Shown here: positions 16,212 through 26,402 of the stretch, piece after piece
How the letters are laid out: each line of letters starts with the position of its first letter
Numbering within the stretch: the first letter of the stretch is position 1
Assembly: GCA_037045535.1 (NCBI GenBank)
Contig: JBAOHI010000077.1
Coordinates: 83,010 to 147,009 of the forward strand
From: Competibacter_A sp037045535
Lineage (GTDB): Bacteria > Pseudomonadota > Gammaproteobacteria > Competibacterales > Competibacteraceae
Direction: 5' to 3'
DNA: 64,000 bases
Notes under the pieces: model-generated
The model's input: only the letters and a program-made list of their open reading frames with translations
What the model was told of the DNA's origin: nothing
Databases searched by the model: none
Program-made: the position numbers and the translations under genes

Positions 16212-18003
16212 ATGCACGAACCCGCTTGGCTGGGCAACATGCTGATCTATCTCGCCGCCGCCGTGTTGTGCGTACCACTGGCGGTACGGATTGGGCTAGG
16301 TGCGGTGCTGGGTTATTTGACGGCTGGAGTTGCGATTGGACCCGCAGGCCTGGGATTAGTCAGCGACGTCGACACCATTCTGCATTTCGCCGAATTCGGT
16401 GTGGTACTGATGCTGTTCATGATCGGCCTTGAACTGGAACCCCGACGATTGTGGGCCATGCGCCGCGACGTGTTTGGCGGCGGCACCGTTCAATTGCTGG
16501 TCTGCGGCGGCGTGTTGGCTGGTGTGGGGCTGGCCTTGGGCTTGGCTGGCGGGACCGCGCTGCTGTTGGGTCTAACGCTGGCCCTATCCTCGACCGCCAT
16601 CGCGGCACGGACCTTGAACGAGCGTAACCTATTCTCGACCCCGACCGGCCAACTGATTTTTGGGATTTTGCTGTTTCAGGACATCGCCGCCATTCCGCTG
16701 ATCGCCCTGCCCTCGCTGTTCGGCCACGGCGGCACGGACAACCACGTTTCGGTCGGTTTCGGGCTGGCGGTCATCGTCGGGATCCTGAGCGATCGGTTTA
16801 TTCGTCGCCGGACCGGTGTTGCGCCTCATCGCCCGCACCGACATTCGGGAATTGTTCACGGCCGTCGCCCTGCTGATCGTGGTTGTCATCGCGGTATTGA
16901 TGCAACGCGCCGGCCTGTCGATGGCGCTGGGCGCCTTTCTCGCTGGGGTGGTGCTGGCGAAATCGGAGTATCGCCACGCTCTGGAAGCCGATCTGGAGCC
17001 GTTCAAGGGCTTGCTGCTGGGCCTGTTTTTTATCGCCATCGGCATGTCGATCAATTTGTCCTTGCTGTTCGCCCGACCGCTCTTGGTGCTGGCGTTGACC
17101 GGCGGCCTGTTGCTGCTGAAACTGTTCGCGCTGCGGGTGCTGGCCGGTCCTTTGGGAGCGCCACTCGGACAGCGCTGGCTGGTGGCAGCGTTGCTCGCGC
17201 CCGGCGGCGAATTTGCCTTTGTGATCCTAGGCATGACCGCTCAGGCCGGGATGATTCCGCCCGAGCAAGCTGCCCTGCTCACCCTGAGCGTGGCGCTGTC
17301 GATGGCCGCCACACCGTTCCTGCTGCTGGGTTACGATCACTGGCTGGTGCCGCGTTACACGGCAACCCGCCCCGAACCCGACGCCATCCCGAGCCAGGAA
17401 TCGCCGGTGATCATCGCCGGCTTCGGCCGCTTCGGGCAAATCGTGGGCCGGCTGCTGTTTGCCAACGGGGTCACCGCTACTGTGCTGGATCACGATCCGG
17501 ACCAGATCGCCATGCTGCGTCGGTTCGGCTTCAAGGTGTTCTACGGCGACGCGACGCGGCTCGACTTGCTGGAAGCCGCCGGCATCGCCAAGGCCCGCCT
17601 GCTGGTGGTGGCGCTAGACGACGTGGACACCAGCCTGCGTTTGGTAGATACGGTGCGGAGCCACTATCCACAGGTAATCGTGGTGGCCCGTGCCCGCAAC
17701 GTCACGCACGTTTTCGGGCTGATGGACCGGGGAGTCGAGCGTATCGAGCGGGAAACCTTCGAGTCCGCGCTACGAGCGGGACGGCGCGTGTTGCGGGAAC
17801 TGGGATTTGGGGCACACGAAGCGCGCCTCGCCGCTGATACCTTCCGGCGTCATGATCTAGCCGCACTCGATGCCATGTTTCCCCATTATCAGGACGAAAT
17901 CAAACTCATCTCGCTGGCCCAAACCGCCCGTGATGAGCTGACTGATCTGATCGAGCGAGACCGCCAAAGCCGGGAACGTGAGCACACGGCAGGCTGGGGT
18001 TAA
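16212..18003 (+). CDS. Kef-type K+/H+ antiporter with TrkA-N domain (frame-broken)
   Basis: This is a glutathione-gated-type potassium efflux antiporter of the CPA2 family. The N-terminal half begins MHEPAWLGNMLIYLAAAV with about a dozen membrane helices and the FGILLFQDIAAIPLIAL motif. The C-terminal part carries the nucleotide-binding GFGRFGQIVGRLLFANG (TrkA-N). Frame 1 runs to about 16800 and frame 2 resumes at GLFVAGPVLRLIARTD; a single inserted base near 16785-16800 explains the break. Length when joined (about 596 aa) is normal for KefB/KefC. Together with the KefF-like gene it forms a detoxification or cytoplasm-acidification unit. Confidence 0.82.
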
Positions 18004-18104
18004 GGGCGATTTCGGTATTGTGCGGGGTTATCGGATTCGGCGCGGCAGGTACAACCGTTGAGCCGGTCCCCTTAGCATTCACACCAGCGATTAGAGTTTT
18101 CCCG

Positions 18105-19602
18105 ATGACTCACGCCCTGCTCTTTCTCAGTTTTCATGATCGCCTCTTGCGGGCTGGTGTACGAGCTGATCGCCGGTACGCTGGCGAGCTATTTGTTGGG
18201 CGATTCGGTCACCCAGTTCTCAACCATCATTGGCACCTATCTGTTCGCGATGGGCATCGGTTCCTGGCTGTCGCGCTATGTGGTCCGGGGCTTGATCGCC
18301 CGTTTCGTGCAAATCGAGCTGGCAGTGGGGATACTAGGTGGTTTTTCCGCACCGGCCTTGTTTCTGATCTTTGCCTGGGCCGGCGCCTTCCGGTTGGCTT
18401 TGTATGCCCTGGTCTTGATCGTCGGGGTGCTGGTCGGGCTGGAAATTCCGCTGGTGATGCGCATCCTCAAGCAGCAGTTCGCGTTCAAGGATCTGGTGGC
18501 GCAGGTGTTGACCCTGGATTATCTGGGCGCGCTGGCAGTATCGTTGCTGTTTCCCATCCTGCTGGCACCGCACCTGGGCCTGAATCGGACCAGCCTGCTA
18601 TTCGGCTTGCTCAACGTGTTGGTGGCAGCCTGGGCGCTGTGGTTGTTCCGCGAGCAATTGCCGCAAGCGCGCTGGCTACGCGGCCAATGCATCGCCGCGA
18701 TCCTAGCGTTGCTCACCGGTTTCGCCGCCGCCGACCGGCTCACCACTCTGGCCGAGGACAATCTATACGCCGAAGAAATCGTATTCGCCCAAACTTCGCC
18801 CTATCAGCGCATTGTGGTGACCCGCTGGAAAAACGATCTTCGATTGTTTCTCAACAACAATCTGCAATTCAGCTCCCGCGACGAATACCGCTATCACGAG
18901 GCGCTGGTGCATCCCGGCTTGAGCGCGGTGCCAGGCGCGCGGCGGGTGCTGGTGCTAGGTGGCGGCGACGGCTTGGCAGTGCGCGAAATCCTACGTTACG
19001 ACTCGGTGGAGTCGGTCACATTGGTCGATCTCGACCCAGAGATGACCCGGCTGTTCGCCAGCCATCCGCTGCTGACGCCGTTGAACGAGAATGCGCTGAA
19101 TTCGCCCAAGGTGCGGATCGTCAACGCCGATGCCTTCCGATGGTTGGAACAGAACGCGGACGTGTTCGATTTCGTCGTGGTCGATTTCCCCGACCCGACC
19201 AACTATTCGCTGGGCAAGCTGTACACCAACACCTTCTATCGGCTGTTGGAAAAACATCTGGCGACGAACGGCGCGGCGGTGATCCAGACCACCTCGCCGC
19301 TGTATGCCCGCCAGTCGTTCTGGTGTATCGCCCGCACCTTGGAAAGCGTCGGGTTGCACGTCGCCCCTTATCACGCTTACGTCCCGGCCTTCGGCGAATG
19401 GGGCTTCGCACTGGCGACCCACCAACCGTGGCAAGCACCCGACCACTATCCACCCGGCCTGCGCTTCCTGACCGTCGAGACCACTCCCGCGTTATTCCAA
19501 TTCCCCCCGGACATGGCACCGGTCGCAACCGAAATCAACCGACTGAACAACCAAGTCCTGGTGCATTATTACGAGCGGGAATGGAATCAGGTCACCCAGT
19601 AA
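18105..19602 (+). CDS. Membrane-anchored spermidine synthase-like protein
   Basis: The N-terminal half has about seven membrane helices (CGLVYELIAGTLASYLLGDS, IGTYLFAMGIGSWL, and more). The C-terminal half is an aminopropyltransferase/methyltransferase fold with VLVLGGGDGLAVREILRY (nucleoside site), TLVDLDPEM and VVDFPDPTNYSLGKLYTN. The ATG at 18105 gives the natural beginning MTHALLFLS, but one extra base near 18128-18131 separates it from the main frame; an internal ATG at 18136 would lose the first half-helix. Membrane versions are usually linked to polyamine metabolism; the substrate is not proven. It ends convergently with the phosphofructokinase gene. Confidence 0.82.
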
Positions 19603-20934
19603 TATCCCGACTGCTTGGGCGAGCCTAAAGCGGGAAATCAGGCAGCCGAATCCTGGTTCTTGACCATCGTCAGGAACCTCGATCAGCTTCTGACCGGTCG
19701 CGGCTAACACCGCACGCCAGGTGGGGCCGTTCAAGTCCAACCGCTTCCGCTGACTCACCAGCAACTCGATGGGGACATGGATGAACATGTCGTGCAGCAG
19801 ACCGATCACCAAACCGGTTTTGCCAGCCATCGCGGCGTGGACGGCGTTGCGGGCGAAGAAGTCGCAGAGGATGGAATCCTCAGCGTCGGCCGGGACACTG
19901 CGGATCAGGTAGCTCGGGTCGATATAGCGCAGCGTGACCGGAATTCCCTCCGCTTTGAAATAGCTCTCGATGCGTTCGCGCAGGAACGGGCCGATATCCC
20001 GGAGTTTGACGTTGCCCGAGGCATCGCGCTCCGCATCGCTGGCCGCCAGCAACTCTTGGCCAGCGCCTTCGGCCACCGCGATCAGCGCGTGCGCTCGGTT
20101 CAGGATGCGCTGTTTCAGCGCGGCGAGGAAGCCATTTTCGCCATCGAGTCGCAGCGGCACTTCAGGAACCAGAGTGAAATTGACATCCTGGCTGGCAATC
20201 GTCGCGCCAGCGGCGATAAAACCAGCGTCGCGGCCCATCAATTTCACCAGTGCGATGCCGTTCTGAACGCTATGCGCTTCGGTGTGGGCACAGCGCAGCG
20301 CTTTCGCCGCTTCCTCGACCGCCGTGAGATAGCCGAAGGTACGCGAAACAAACGCCACATCGTTATCGATGGTCTTGGGGATACCGACCACGGCCAACGA
20401 GTGGCCGCGCCGCTGCGCTTCCTGAAACAGTTCGTTGCCGCCGCGCTGGGTACCGTCGCCACCGATGGTGAACAGGATGTTCACGCCGCGCCGGATCAGG
20501 TTGTCCACGGCGGCGCCGACGTCCACCGGCCCGCGCGAAGTGCCCAGCACGGTGCCGCCGTTCTCGTGAATGTCATGGACGAATTCGGGGGTCAGCACGA
20601 ACGGCTCTCGGCCACGCGTCGGGTCGAGTCCCTGATAGCCGTCGCGGAAGCCGAGCACATCCTTCACGCCATAGCCGTAGTACAGCTCCAGAAATAGCGA
20701 GCGGATTACGTTGTTCAGGCCGGGGCACAACCCACCGCAGGTGACGATGCCGGCGCAGGTTGACGCGGGATCGAAAAACAGCTTGGCGCGCGGACCAGCC
20801 CGTTCGAACAGCAACTCTTTCGGCGGTGGTGCATCGGGATCGCGGACGAGATGAAGAGGCACGCGAGCTTGGTCGCTCACTATGTGCTGCTGGGGAGAAG
20901 CGAAGCGAGGTTCACCGAGGGTGGTGATGTTCAT
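19492..20934 (-). CDS. 6-phosphofructokinase, long (plant/trypanosomatid-like) type
   Basis: This enzyme phosphorylates fructose 6-phosphate in glycolysis. The 480-residue protein contains GIVTCGGLCPGLNNVIR, GGDGTQRGGNELF and PKTIDNDVAF with the catalytic TID loop and LMGRDAGFIAAGAT. Glycine after GGD is the residue associated with ATP use (PPi enzymes have GGDD), while the Lys of PKTIDND occurs in both types, so ATP dependence is likely but not certain. The last about 37 residues are read antisense to the 3' end of the neighbouring convergent gene (111-bp overlap) and do not look conserved; the natural end may be near VLAATGQ. Confidence 0.88.
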   Translation of the reverse strand: MNITTLGEPRFASPQQHIVSDQARVPLHLVRDPDAPPPKELLFERAGPRAKLFFDPASTCAGIVTCGGLCPGLNNVIRSLFLELYYGYGVKDVLGFRDGYQGLDPTRGREPFVLTPEFVHDIHENGGTVLGTSRGPVDVGAAVDNLIRRGVNILFTIGGDGTQRGGNELFQEAQRRGHSLAVVGIPKTIDNDVAFVSRTFGYLTAVEEAAKALRCAHTEAHSVQNGIALVKLMGRDAGFIAAGATIASQDVNFTLVPEVPLRLDGENGFLAALKQRILNRAHALIAVAEGAGQELLAASDAERDASGNVKLRDIGPFLRERIESYFKAEGIPVTLRYIDPSYLIRSVPADAEDSILCDFFARNAVHAAMAGKTGLVIGLLHDMFIHVPIELLVSQRKRLDLNGPTWRAVLAATGQKLIEVPDDGQEPGFGCLISRFRLAQAVGILLGDLIPFPLVIMHQDLVVQSVDFGCDRCHVRGELE

Positions 20935-21710
20935 TTCATACTCGCTCGCAGATCGACCAAGGCTTGATCAAACGCATTGACCCGAATCAGGCCCAAGCGG
21001 GGAAATTCGATATCGAGAATGACGTACACCGCCAACGATATGACGACGGCGAAACCGATCATGTGCAACCAATTATGCGATTTGCCACCGGCCATGCCGT
21101 AACCGGCCAGCAGCGCGCCCGCCAACGCCAATCCGAATAGCATCGCGAAGATCGCCCGAGGTGGATGCATTTGCGCGGCCATCGTCCGCGTGGTGGTGAT
21201 ATCGATCATTTGGTTCAACGCCGGCAACAACAGCATCGTAGCCGAGGGCGGAGCATTCTCCAACTGGCCAGCGGCGACCGCCTGGGTCCAGATTTCTCCC
21301 TGCAACGCGACGGACCGAGCCAGTTCTGTCTTGGCTGCCTCCAGATCGGGAAGCTTTCGATACACCTCCAGGCGGGAATCGACGTAGCGCCGGAACAAAT
21401 CCCGCAGCGCCGGTTGCGCGCTGGCCGGCAGCAGATCGAGTCGCAGGTAGGCGGTGCCGATATCGTTGGTCTCCTCGATGATCAAAGCCCGGCGATCCTC
21501 GAAACGCGCAGCCGCGCCCGAGAAGGTGAAAGCGATCAGCAGGCCGAGCAGGGCGAATACCGCGCCTTCGATTGTGCCGGTACCGGCCCGGGCGCCCTCG
21601 GCGTCCATCTTCAACCGACGGTTGCCGATCGACCGGCCGATTTCCAGCAAAACCAACATCCCGAGAAGCAGCGCTAGCGTGATCAACAAGATGGAAAATT
21701 CGTAGCCCAT
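20931..21710 (-). CDS. DUF4239 (bestrophin-like) membrane protein
   Basis: This 259-residue protein has two N-terminal helices (ILLITLALLLGMLVLLEIG, GAVFALLGLLIAFTFSG), a soluble middle part (residues about 70-185) and two C-terminal helices (AIFAMLFGLALAGALLAGYG, MIGFAVVISLAVYVILDIE). The GTIEGAVFALLGLLIAFTF and FPRLGLIRV motifs are typical of DUF4239. The function is unknown; channel-like roles have been suggested from fold similarity. Its stop overlaps the phosphofructokinase start (ATGA), so the two are probably one operon. Confidence 0.82.
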   Translation of the reverse strand: MGYEFSILLITLALLLGMLVLLEIGRSIGNRRLKMDAEGARAGTGTIEGAVFALLGLLIAFTFSGAAARFEDRRALIIEETNDIGTAYLRLDLLPASAQPALRDLFRRYVDSRLEVYRKLPDLEAAKTELARSVALQGEIWTQAVAAGQLENAPPSATMLLLPALNQMIDITTTRTMAAQMHPPRAIFAMLFGLALAGALLAGYGMAGGKSHNWLHMIGFAVVISLAVYVILDIEFPRLGLIRVNAFDQALVDLRASMK

Positions 21711-22004
21711 GGTGGGGTTCCTGGTTAGAAATGGTGGGTTCCCAAAAAGGTAACTTTAGCAATTATGCCGATCTTTTGGCATGGGGTTGCTTGACTGTTC
21801 CATGGCATTAGAAAATCGCCTGACCATTGCAATTTTATCCAGCACCCTGCAAAAGAATTTTTACTTTATTAAAACCATCGCGCTACTGCCTGGGAATAGA
21901 TGGATATGGATAACGAGAAAGTCATTACGGCCTTTCTCCAACAAACTCTGGTTCGCATCGAACCGAACGCAATTCAAACCGTATATTTTTGAGGAGACTC
22001 GACC
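21711..22004. other. Intergenic region upstream of the RTX gene
   Basis: These 294 bases between divergent genes should contain both promoters. The RTX gene has a clear GAGGAG ribosome binding site at about 21990. A short open frame at 21781-22032 overlaps the RTX start and is not supported as a gene. Confidence 0.45.
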
Positions 22005-23486
22005 ATGGCTTTCAGCGCGGAAATTACCCTGACTTCAAACAACGACACTTTCACCGGCCAGAGTGGCAGCGAAAAGATTTTTGGCATGGAAGGAAACGAC
22101 AACATCAATGGCGGGGGCGGTGACGACGAAATCTTCGGCGACGGCAGCCTGGGCGACCTCAAATTTACCAACCCGTTCGCGCCGCCCGGGAACGATACCC
22201 TCCACGGCGGCGACGGCAAGGACACCCTCCACGGCGGCGATGGTAACGATAATCTGTTCGGCGACGCCAACAACGACACGCTGTTCGGCGATGGCGGCAA
22301 CGACCGGCTGGATGGCGGCAGCGGGGCGGACACCATGCAGGGTGGCAGCGGCGATGATGTGTACGTCGTCGATAACGTCGGCGACGTGGTCAAGGACGAT
22401 TTGCTATTCGGCGGTACCGACCGGGTCGAGAGTTCGATCAACTACGACCTGCGCAACGCGGAAAACGTCGAGAATCTCACCCTAACCGGCTCTGCCGACA
22501 TCAACGGTACCGGCAACAGCGGCGACAACGTCATCACCGGCAACAGCGGTGATAACGCGTTATCCGGCCGGGAAGGCAACGACACGTTGAACGGTGGCGA
22601 CGGCAACGACCGTTTGGATGGCGGCAGCGGCAACGACATCCTGAACGGCGGCAACGGCAACGATACCTTCGTCATCAATGCCTCCAGCGACACCGACACG
22701 ATCAACGGCGGCAACGGCAGCGATACGGCCGAAAGTAGCATCAGCTTCTCGCTAGCCAGTTCCAACGTCAGCAATGTCGAAAATCTCACGCTGACCGGCA
22801 GTGGCAACATCAACGGAACCGGCGACAGTGCGGACAACAATCTCACCGGTAATGACGGAAGGAATACCTTAAACGGCAGCGATGGCAACGACGTGCTGAA
22901 TGGCGGCGGCAACAACGACACGCTGAATGGTGGCGCCGGCAATGACCGCTTGTTCGAGGGGGCGGGCAACGATGTGCTCAACGGCGGCGCCGATAACGAT
23001 ATCCTGGGCGGTGGCCAAGGTTTGGACCGCTACAATGGCGGCTCTGGCAACGATATCCTGCAGTTCGACGCGGCCGATTTTGGCAACGGCGCGACTGCCG
23101 GCCAATACGACGGGGGTACCGGCACGGATACGATCCAGATGGGCCTGAGCGGCAGCACCACGCTGGATTTGCGGGCCATCGATGATAGCTTCATCCGCAA
23201 TGTCGAAGTCATCGACTTGCAGACGAATCACACCCTGAGCAACGGCATCACCATCACCAATAATGATCAAATGTTTCTCGCCTTCAATGATGTCAACGCC
23301 ATGAACGATCAGCATACGCTGCGGATCGACGGCGGCACCGGTGACAAAGTCACCATCACCGATTTTGGATGGGACGAATCGGATCAGCAACAGACCATCG
23401 GCAACCAAGTGTATGACGTCTACACCAACGGGCAGGCCACTCTATTGGTCGATCACGATATCCAGGTGGACGGCAGTTTCGTGTAA
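22005..23486 (+). CDS. RTX calcium-binding repeat protein, type I secretion substrate
   Basis: This 493-residue acidic protein has no N-terminal signal but many GGxGxDxLx nonapeptides (GGDGNDNLFGD, GGSGNDILNGG, GGAGNDRLFEG and others) in three blocks between residues about 20 and 340. The repeats bind Ca2+ and fold outside the cell. The segment VENLTLTGS..INGTG occurs twice, showing an internal duplication. The C-terminal 120 residues have no repeats and should hold the uncleaved secretion signal. No enzymatic domain is seen, so it may be an adhesin or S-layer-like protein. An ABC exporter and adaptor follow. Confidence 0.9.
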   Translation: MAFSAEITLTSNNDTFTGQSGSEKIFGMEGNDNINGGGGDDEIFGDGSLGDLKFTNPFAPPGNDTLHGGDGKDTLHGGDGNDNLFGDANNDTLFGDGGNDRLDGGSGADTMQGGSGDDVYVVDNVGDVVKDDLLFGGTDRVESSINYDLRNAENVENLTLTGSADINGTGNSGDNVITGNSGDNALSGREGNDTLNGGDGNDRLDGGSGNDILNGGNGNDTFVINASSDTDTINGGNGSDTAESSISFSLASSNVSNVENLTLTGSGNINGTGDSADNNLTGNDGRNTLNGSDGNDVLNGGGNNDTLNGGAGNDRLFEGAGNDVLNGGADNDILGGGQGLDRYNGGSGNDILQFDAADFGNGATAGQYDGGTGTDTIQMGLSGSTTLDLRAIDDSFIRNVEVIDLQTNHTLSNGITITNNDQMFLAFNDVNAMNDQHTLRIDGGTGDKVTITDFGWDESDQQQTIGNQVYDVYTNGQATLLVDHDIQVDGSFV

Positions 23487-23502
23487 CCCGTACTGTCTCC
23501 AG

Positions 23503-23529
23503 ACGGCGCCTGCAGGCGCCGTTTTTTTT
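23503..23529 (+). terminator. Rho-independent terminator after the RTX gene
   Basis: A perfect 20-bp palindrome (ACGGCGCCTG / CAGGCGCCGT, 23503-23522) is followed directly by eight T residues. It lies 16 bases after the RTX stop. It should separate the highly expressed substrate from the exporter genes or attenuate read-through into them. Confidence 0.9.
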
Positions 23530-23645
23530 CGCCGGTCGTAAACCATTGGCTCCTGGCAGGGAAATGACGAATAACGATCGGTCGCGGGATTTCCGCCACT
23601 GCCCGGCAAACACCTTGATCTTGCTTTCCTAGCGAGGATTTCGCG

Positions 23646-25331
23646 ATGTGTACCTACCTCCGTCAGTGCGGGTCCTATTTCGCCTATGCTGGTTTGTTCA
23701 GCCTGTTTATCAATCTGTTGCTGCTGACCACCCCGCTGTACTCGATGCAGGTGTTCGACCGGGTACTGACCAGCCGCTCAGTGGAAACCTTGCTGGTGTT
23801 AACCCTGCTGGCGGTCGGCGCACTGCTGACCCAGTTGGCGTTGGAAATCGTGCGTGGGCGCCTGCTGCTGGCAGCCGGGGCCAAACTGGAACGCCTACTC
23901 GGACCGGCAGTGTTGGAAGGCACGCTGCGCCAGGCATTGCACTCGACCAGCGCCGACGTGGCAGGCTTGAGCGATGTCGCGCAACTGCGCGGCTTTCTGA
24001 GTGGGGGTACCTTGACGGCGCTGTTCGACGCACCGTGGGCGCCGTTGTATCTGGCGGTCATCGCGCTGGTGAATCCCGGTCTCGGTGGCATCGCCTTCGG
24101 CGGCGCGCTGTTGCTGGCGCTGCTGGCCTACCTGAACGAACGGCTGACCCGTGCCCCCTTGGGTGACCTCCATCGGCACGCCCGCGCCGCTGGCAACGTC
24201 GCCGATTCGGCGGCGCAGAACGCCGAGGTGGTCCAGGCGCTCGGGATGTTGCCAGCCCTGCGCCGCCGCTGGGAACGAGCAAGCGTCGAGGTATTGAATG
24301 CCTGGCTTCGGGCCGGTCGCGCCAGTGGCACCGTCAGCGCGTTCAGCCGTTGCACTCGGATGCTGATCCAAATCGCCATCATGGGAGGCGCGGCGCTGCT
24401 GGTGATCGAGCAGACCACGACCTCCGGCGTCATGCTGGCCGGCACGCTGCTGCTGGCACGGGCGCTGGCGCCGGTGGAAACGGCCATTGGTGGCTGGAAA
24501 GCGCTGGTCGAAGCGCGCGCCGCCTACCGCCGGCTGGATGCCTTGCTGGCCACCCGGCAAACCACTCCCACGACTGCCCTGCCCGCCCCGACCGGTGCCC
24601 TGACCGTCAACAAGCTGAGCTATTTCGCGCCGGGCGCGGACCGGCCGTTATTACAAAGCGTAACCTTCGCTCTCGAACCCGGCAAAGCCCTCGGCGTCAT
24701 CGGATCGAGCGGCAGTGGAAAATCCACCCTGGCGCGCTTGATCGCCGGAAGTTGGCGGCCGAGCGGCGGTGAAATCCGTCTGGACGGCGCGGAGCTGCGG
24801 CAATGGTCGCGTGAGCGACTGGGGCGTCATGTCGGCTATCTGCCGCAGGACGTGCAGCTGTTTGCCGGGACGGTGGCGGAAAATATCGCCCGGCTGGGCG
24901 AGGCGGGTCCCGAGCAGATCGTCGCCGCCGCACGCTGGGCACACGCCCATGAGATGATCCTGCGCTTGCCGCAAGGCTACGACACCCGGCTCGGCCCTGG
25001 CGGCACGGGGCTGTCCGGCGGCCAGCGCCAACGTATCGCGCTCGCCCGCGCGGTGTACGGCCGGCCACGCTTGATCGTGTTGGACGAGCCCGATGCCAAC
25101 CTCGACGGCGAGGGCGAAGAGGCGTTGCGGGCTACGCTGCGCGCCCTGCGGACCGCCGGTGCCACCGTGATAGTGGTCAGCCATCGCACTGCCCTATTGC
25201 CGGAAATGGACGCCCTGCTGGTACTCAAGGACGGTCAGCCTCAACTGTTCGGCTCGCGTGAGGAAGTACTCAAGCGCCTGCGCGGCGGCAACGCGGTCAC
25301 GCCACAAGTCATCCGGGGCGGTAAACCATAG
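23646..25331 (+). CDS. Type I secretion ABC transporter (PrtD-like)
   Basis: This is the inner-membrane ATPase/permease that exports the RTX protein. The 561-residue protein lacks a peptidase domain and starts with helices FAYAGLFSLFINLLLLTTPL and VETLLVLTLLAVGALLTQL. The ATPase domain has Walker A GSSGSGKST near residue 352, signature LSGGQRQRIALARA, Walker B LIVLDEPDANLDGEG and the switch His in VVSHR. It lies 160 bases downstream of the RTX gene. The HlyD partner is 1.07 kb further on, behind an inserted gene. No TolC-type outer membrane gene is in the window. Confidence 0.92.
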   Translation: MCTYLRQCGSYFAYAGLFSLFINLLLLTTPLYSMQVFDRVLTSRSVETLLVLTLLAVGALLTQLALEIVRGRLLLAAGAKLERLLGPAVLEGTLRQALHSTSADVAGLSDVAQLRGFLSGGTLTALFDAPWAPLYLAVIALVNPGLGGIAFGGALLLALLAYLNERLTRAPLGDLHRHARAAGNVADSAAQNAEVVQALGMLPALRRRWERASVEVLNAWLRAGRASGTVSAFSRCTRMLIQIAIMGGAALLVIEQTTTSGVMLAGTLLLARALAPVETAIGGWKALVEARAAYRRLDALLATRQTTPTTALPAPTGALTVNKLSYFAPGADRPLLQSVTFALEPGKALGVIGSSGSGKSTLARLIAGSWRPSGGEIRLDGAELRQWSRERLGRHVGYLPQDVQLFAGTVAENIARLGEAGPEQIVAAARWAHAHEMILRLPQGYDTRLGPGGTGLSGGQRQRIALARAVYGRPRLIVLDEPDANLDGEGEEALRATLRALRTAGATVIVVSHRTALLPEMDALLVLKDGQPQLFGSREEVLKRLRGGNAVTPQVIRGGKP

Positions 25332-25504
25332 CGATGTGGCGCCATCAGGTGAAACGTTGCAATAGCGGATAGGGACAGGTCGCACAATCGAGGAGAAATG
25401 ACAGGTCGGCCATTATTGCCGCGTTGAATAATCGCTATCGAGTCCAATAGATTATGTTGAAACTCGGAGCTTTTCGATTGCGCAGGTGTCTTGATCAAGC
25501 ATCT

Positions 25505-26035
25505 TCAGTCCCTAGGATCGCACTCAAAGCCTCCAAAAATGAACGGTCCCTTTGGGCCACCAAAAATTGGTAACTCATAGCGCCGTGTATCTTCGGGTCT
25601 ACTACCGCCATTACGCATAGTGGGTAGTTTTGGACAGGGCATGGTCCTTTCTGCATTCTGAAGCTCAGCATTGATTCTCCACATGACTCTATTTCGAATT
25701 TCTACTGCTTGATCCATATAGGCTGTAATGAATTTGCCAGCCTGATCGGAGAAATCGCCATCGGTTTGTTCGAGAAGAGATGACCAATCCCTGACAATCT
25801 TGTGATATATATTTTCTGCTCTCAAGATAGGTAAAACGATATCGGCAACTGCTTGTCCGCAGGTAGTTGCTGAGCTAATGTGGTATTTCCGACATGGATT
25901 TGGAGCGTTTTGAATCTCGAAGTAAACGGCATATATCGTCCCTGGAATTGGTATGTAATCACCATCTAATGGATAAAACCACATTTCTCCACTCCTTACC
26001 AGTTTATGAGTGAGCAAACCGTTTATAGAGCACAT
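25505..26035 (-). CDS. Hypothetical AT-rich protein inserted in the secretion locus
   Basis: I do not recognise this 176-residue soluble protein (start MCSINGLLTHKLVRSGEMW). It has no signal peptide. Cys residues occur in NPCRKYH, TTCGQA, MPCPK and FECDPRD, and the C-terminus is Gly/Pro-rich (IFGGPKGPFIFGGF). It is AT-rich and runs against the flanking secretion genes, so it interrupts what should be an exporter operon and is probably acquired DNA. No IS ends are visible around it. Confidence 0.6.
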   Translation of the reverse strand: MCSINGLLTHKLVRSGEMWFYPLDGDYIPIPGTIYAVYFEIQNAPNPCRKYHISSATTCGQAVADIVLPILRAENIYHKIVRDWSSLLEQTDGDFSDQAGKFITAYMDQAVEIRNRVMWRINAELQNAERTMPCPKLPTMRNGGSRPEDTRRYELPIFGGPKGPFIFGGFECDPRD

Positions 26036-26402
26036 GCGATTCGGAATTTGGTCTACGCATGCATCATCGCTTTGATTGCGTCTATCGTCCGAGAAATGGC
26101 AACTTATGTACCAACCCTAAAATTAATGATCGAAAATTGAGTAAATTATTTGGCTATGCGGATAGCGTGAGATCGAACCACTACTCGGAAAAATCAATGT
26201 GGCCCATCAGGCAGGTCATCCCGACCCGCTCAGTAGATCAATCTGGCCCACGCTAATTCATGGATCGATTTTTGGCCAGAAAAAATGGCATGCGATAATA
26301 AATAGCTCGCTGATTAGGAAATGGCGTGCGAAGCGGTTGATGAACCGTTGCCCGATCAGGCGGGAATCACCGATCAGACGACTTCCGACACAGAGAACCG
26401 CC
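26036..26402. other. Intergenic region before hlyD-like gene
   Basis: These 367 AT-rich bases separate the inserted gene from the adaptor gene. The adaptor frame is open from 26199, but that part does not resemble a HlyD N-terminus. No promoter could be placed confidently, and no other gene is seen. Confidence 0.4.

Noticed and set aside
22442..23408. Long minus-strand frames across the RTX gene
   Set aside because: Repetitive Leu/Pro/Ser-rich or Val/Ile-rich translations that mirror the RTX nonapeptides; not genes.
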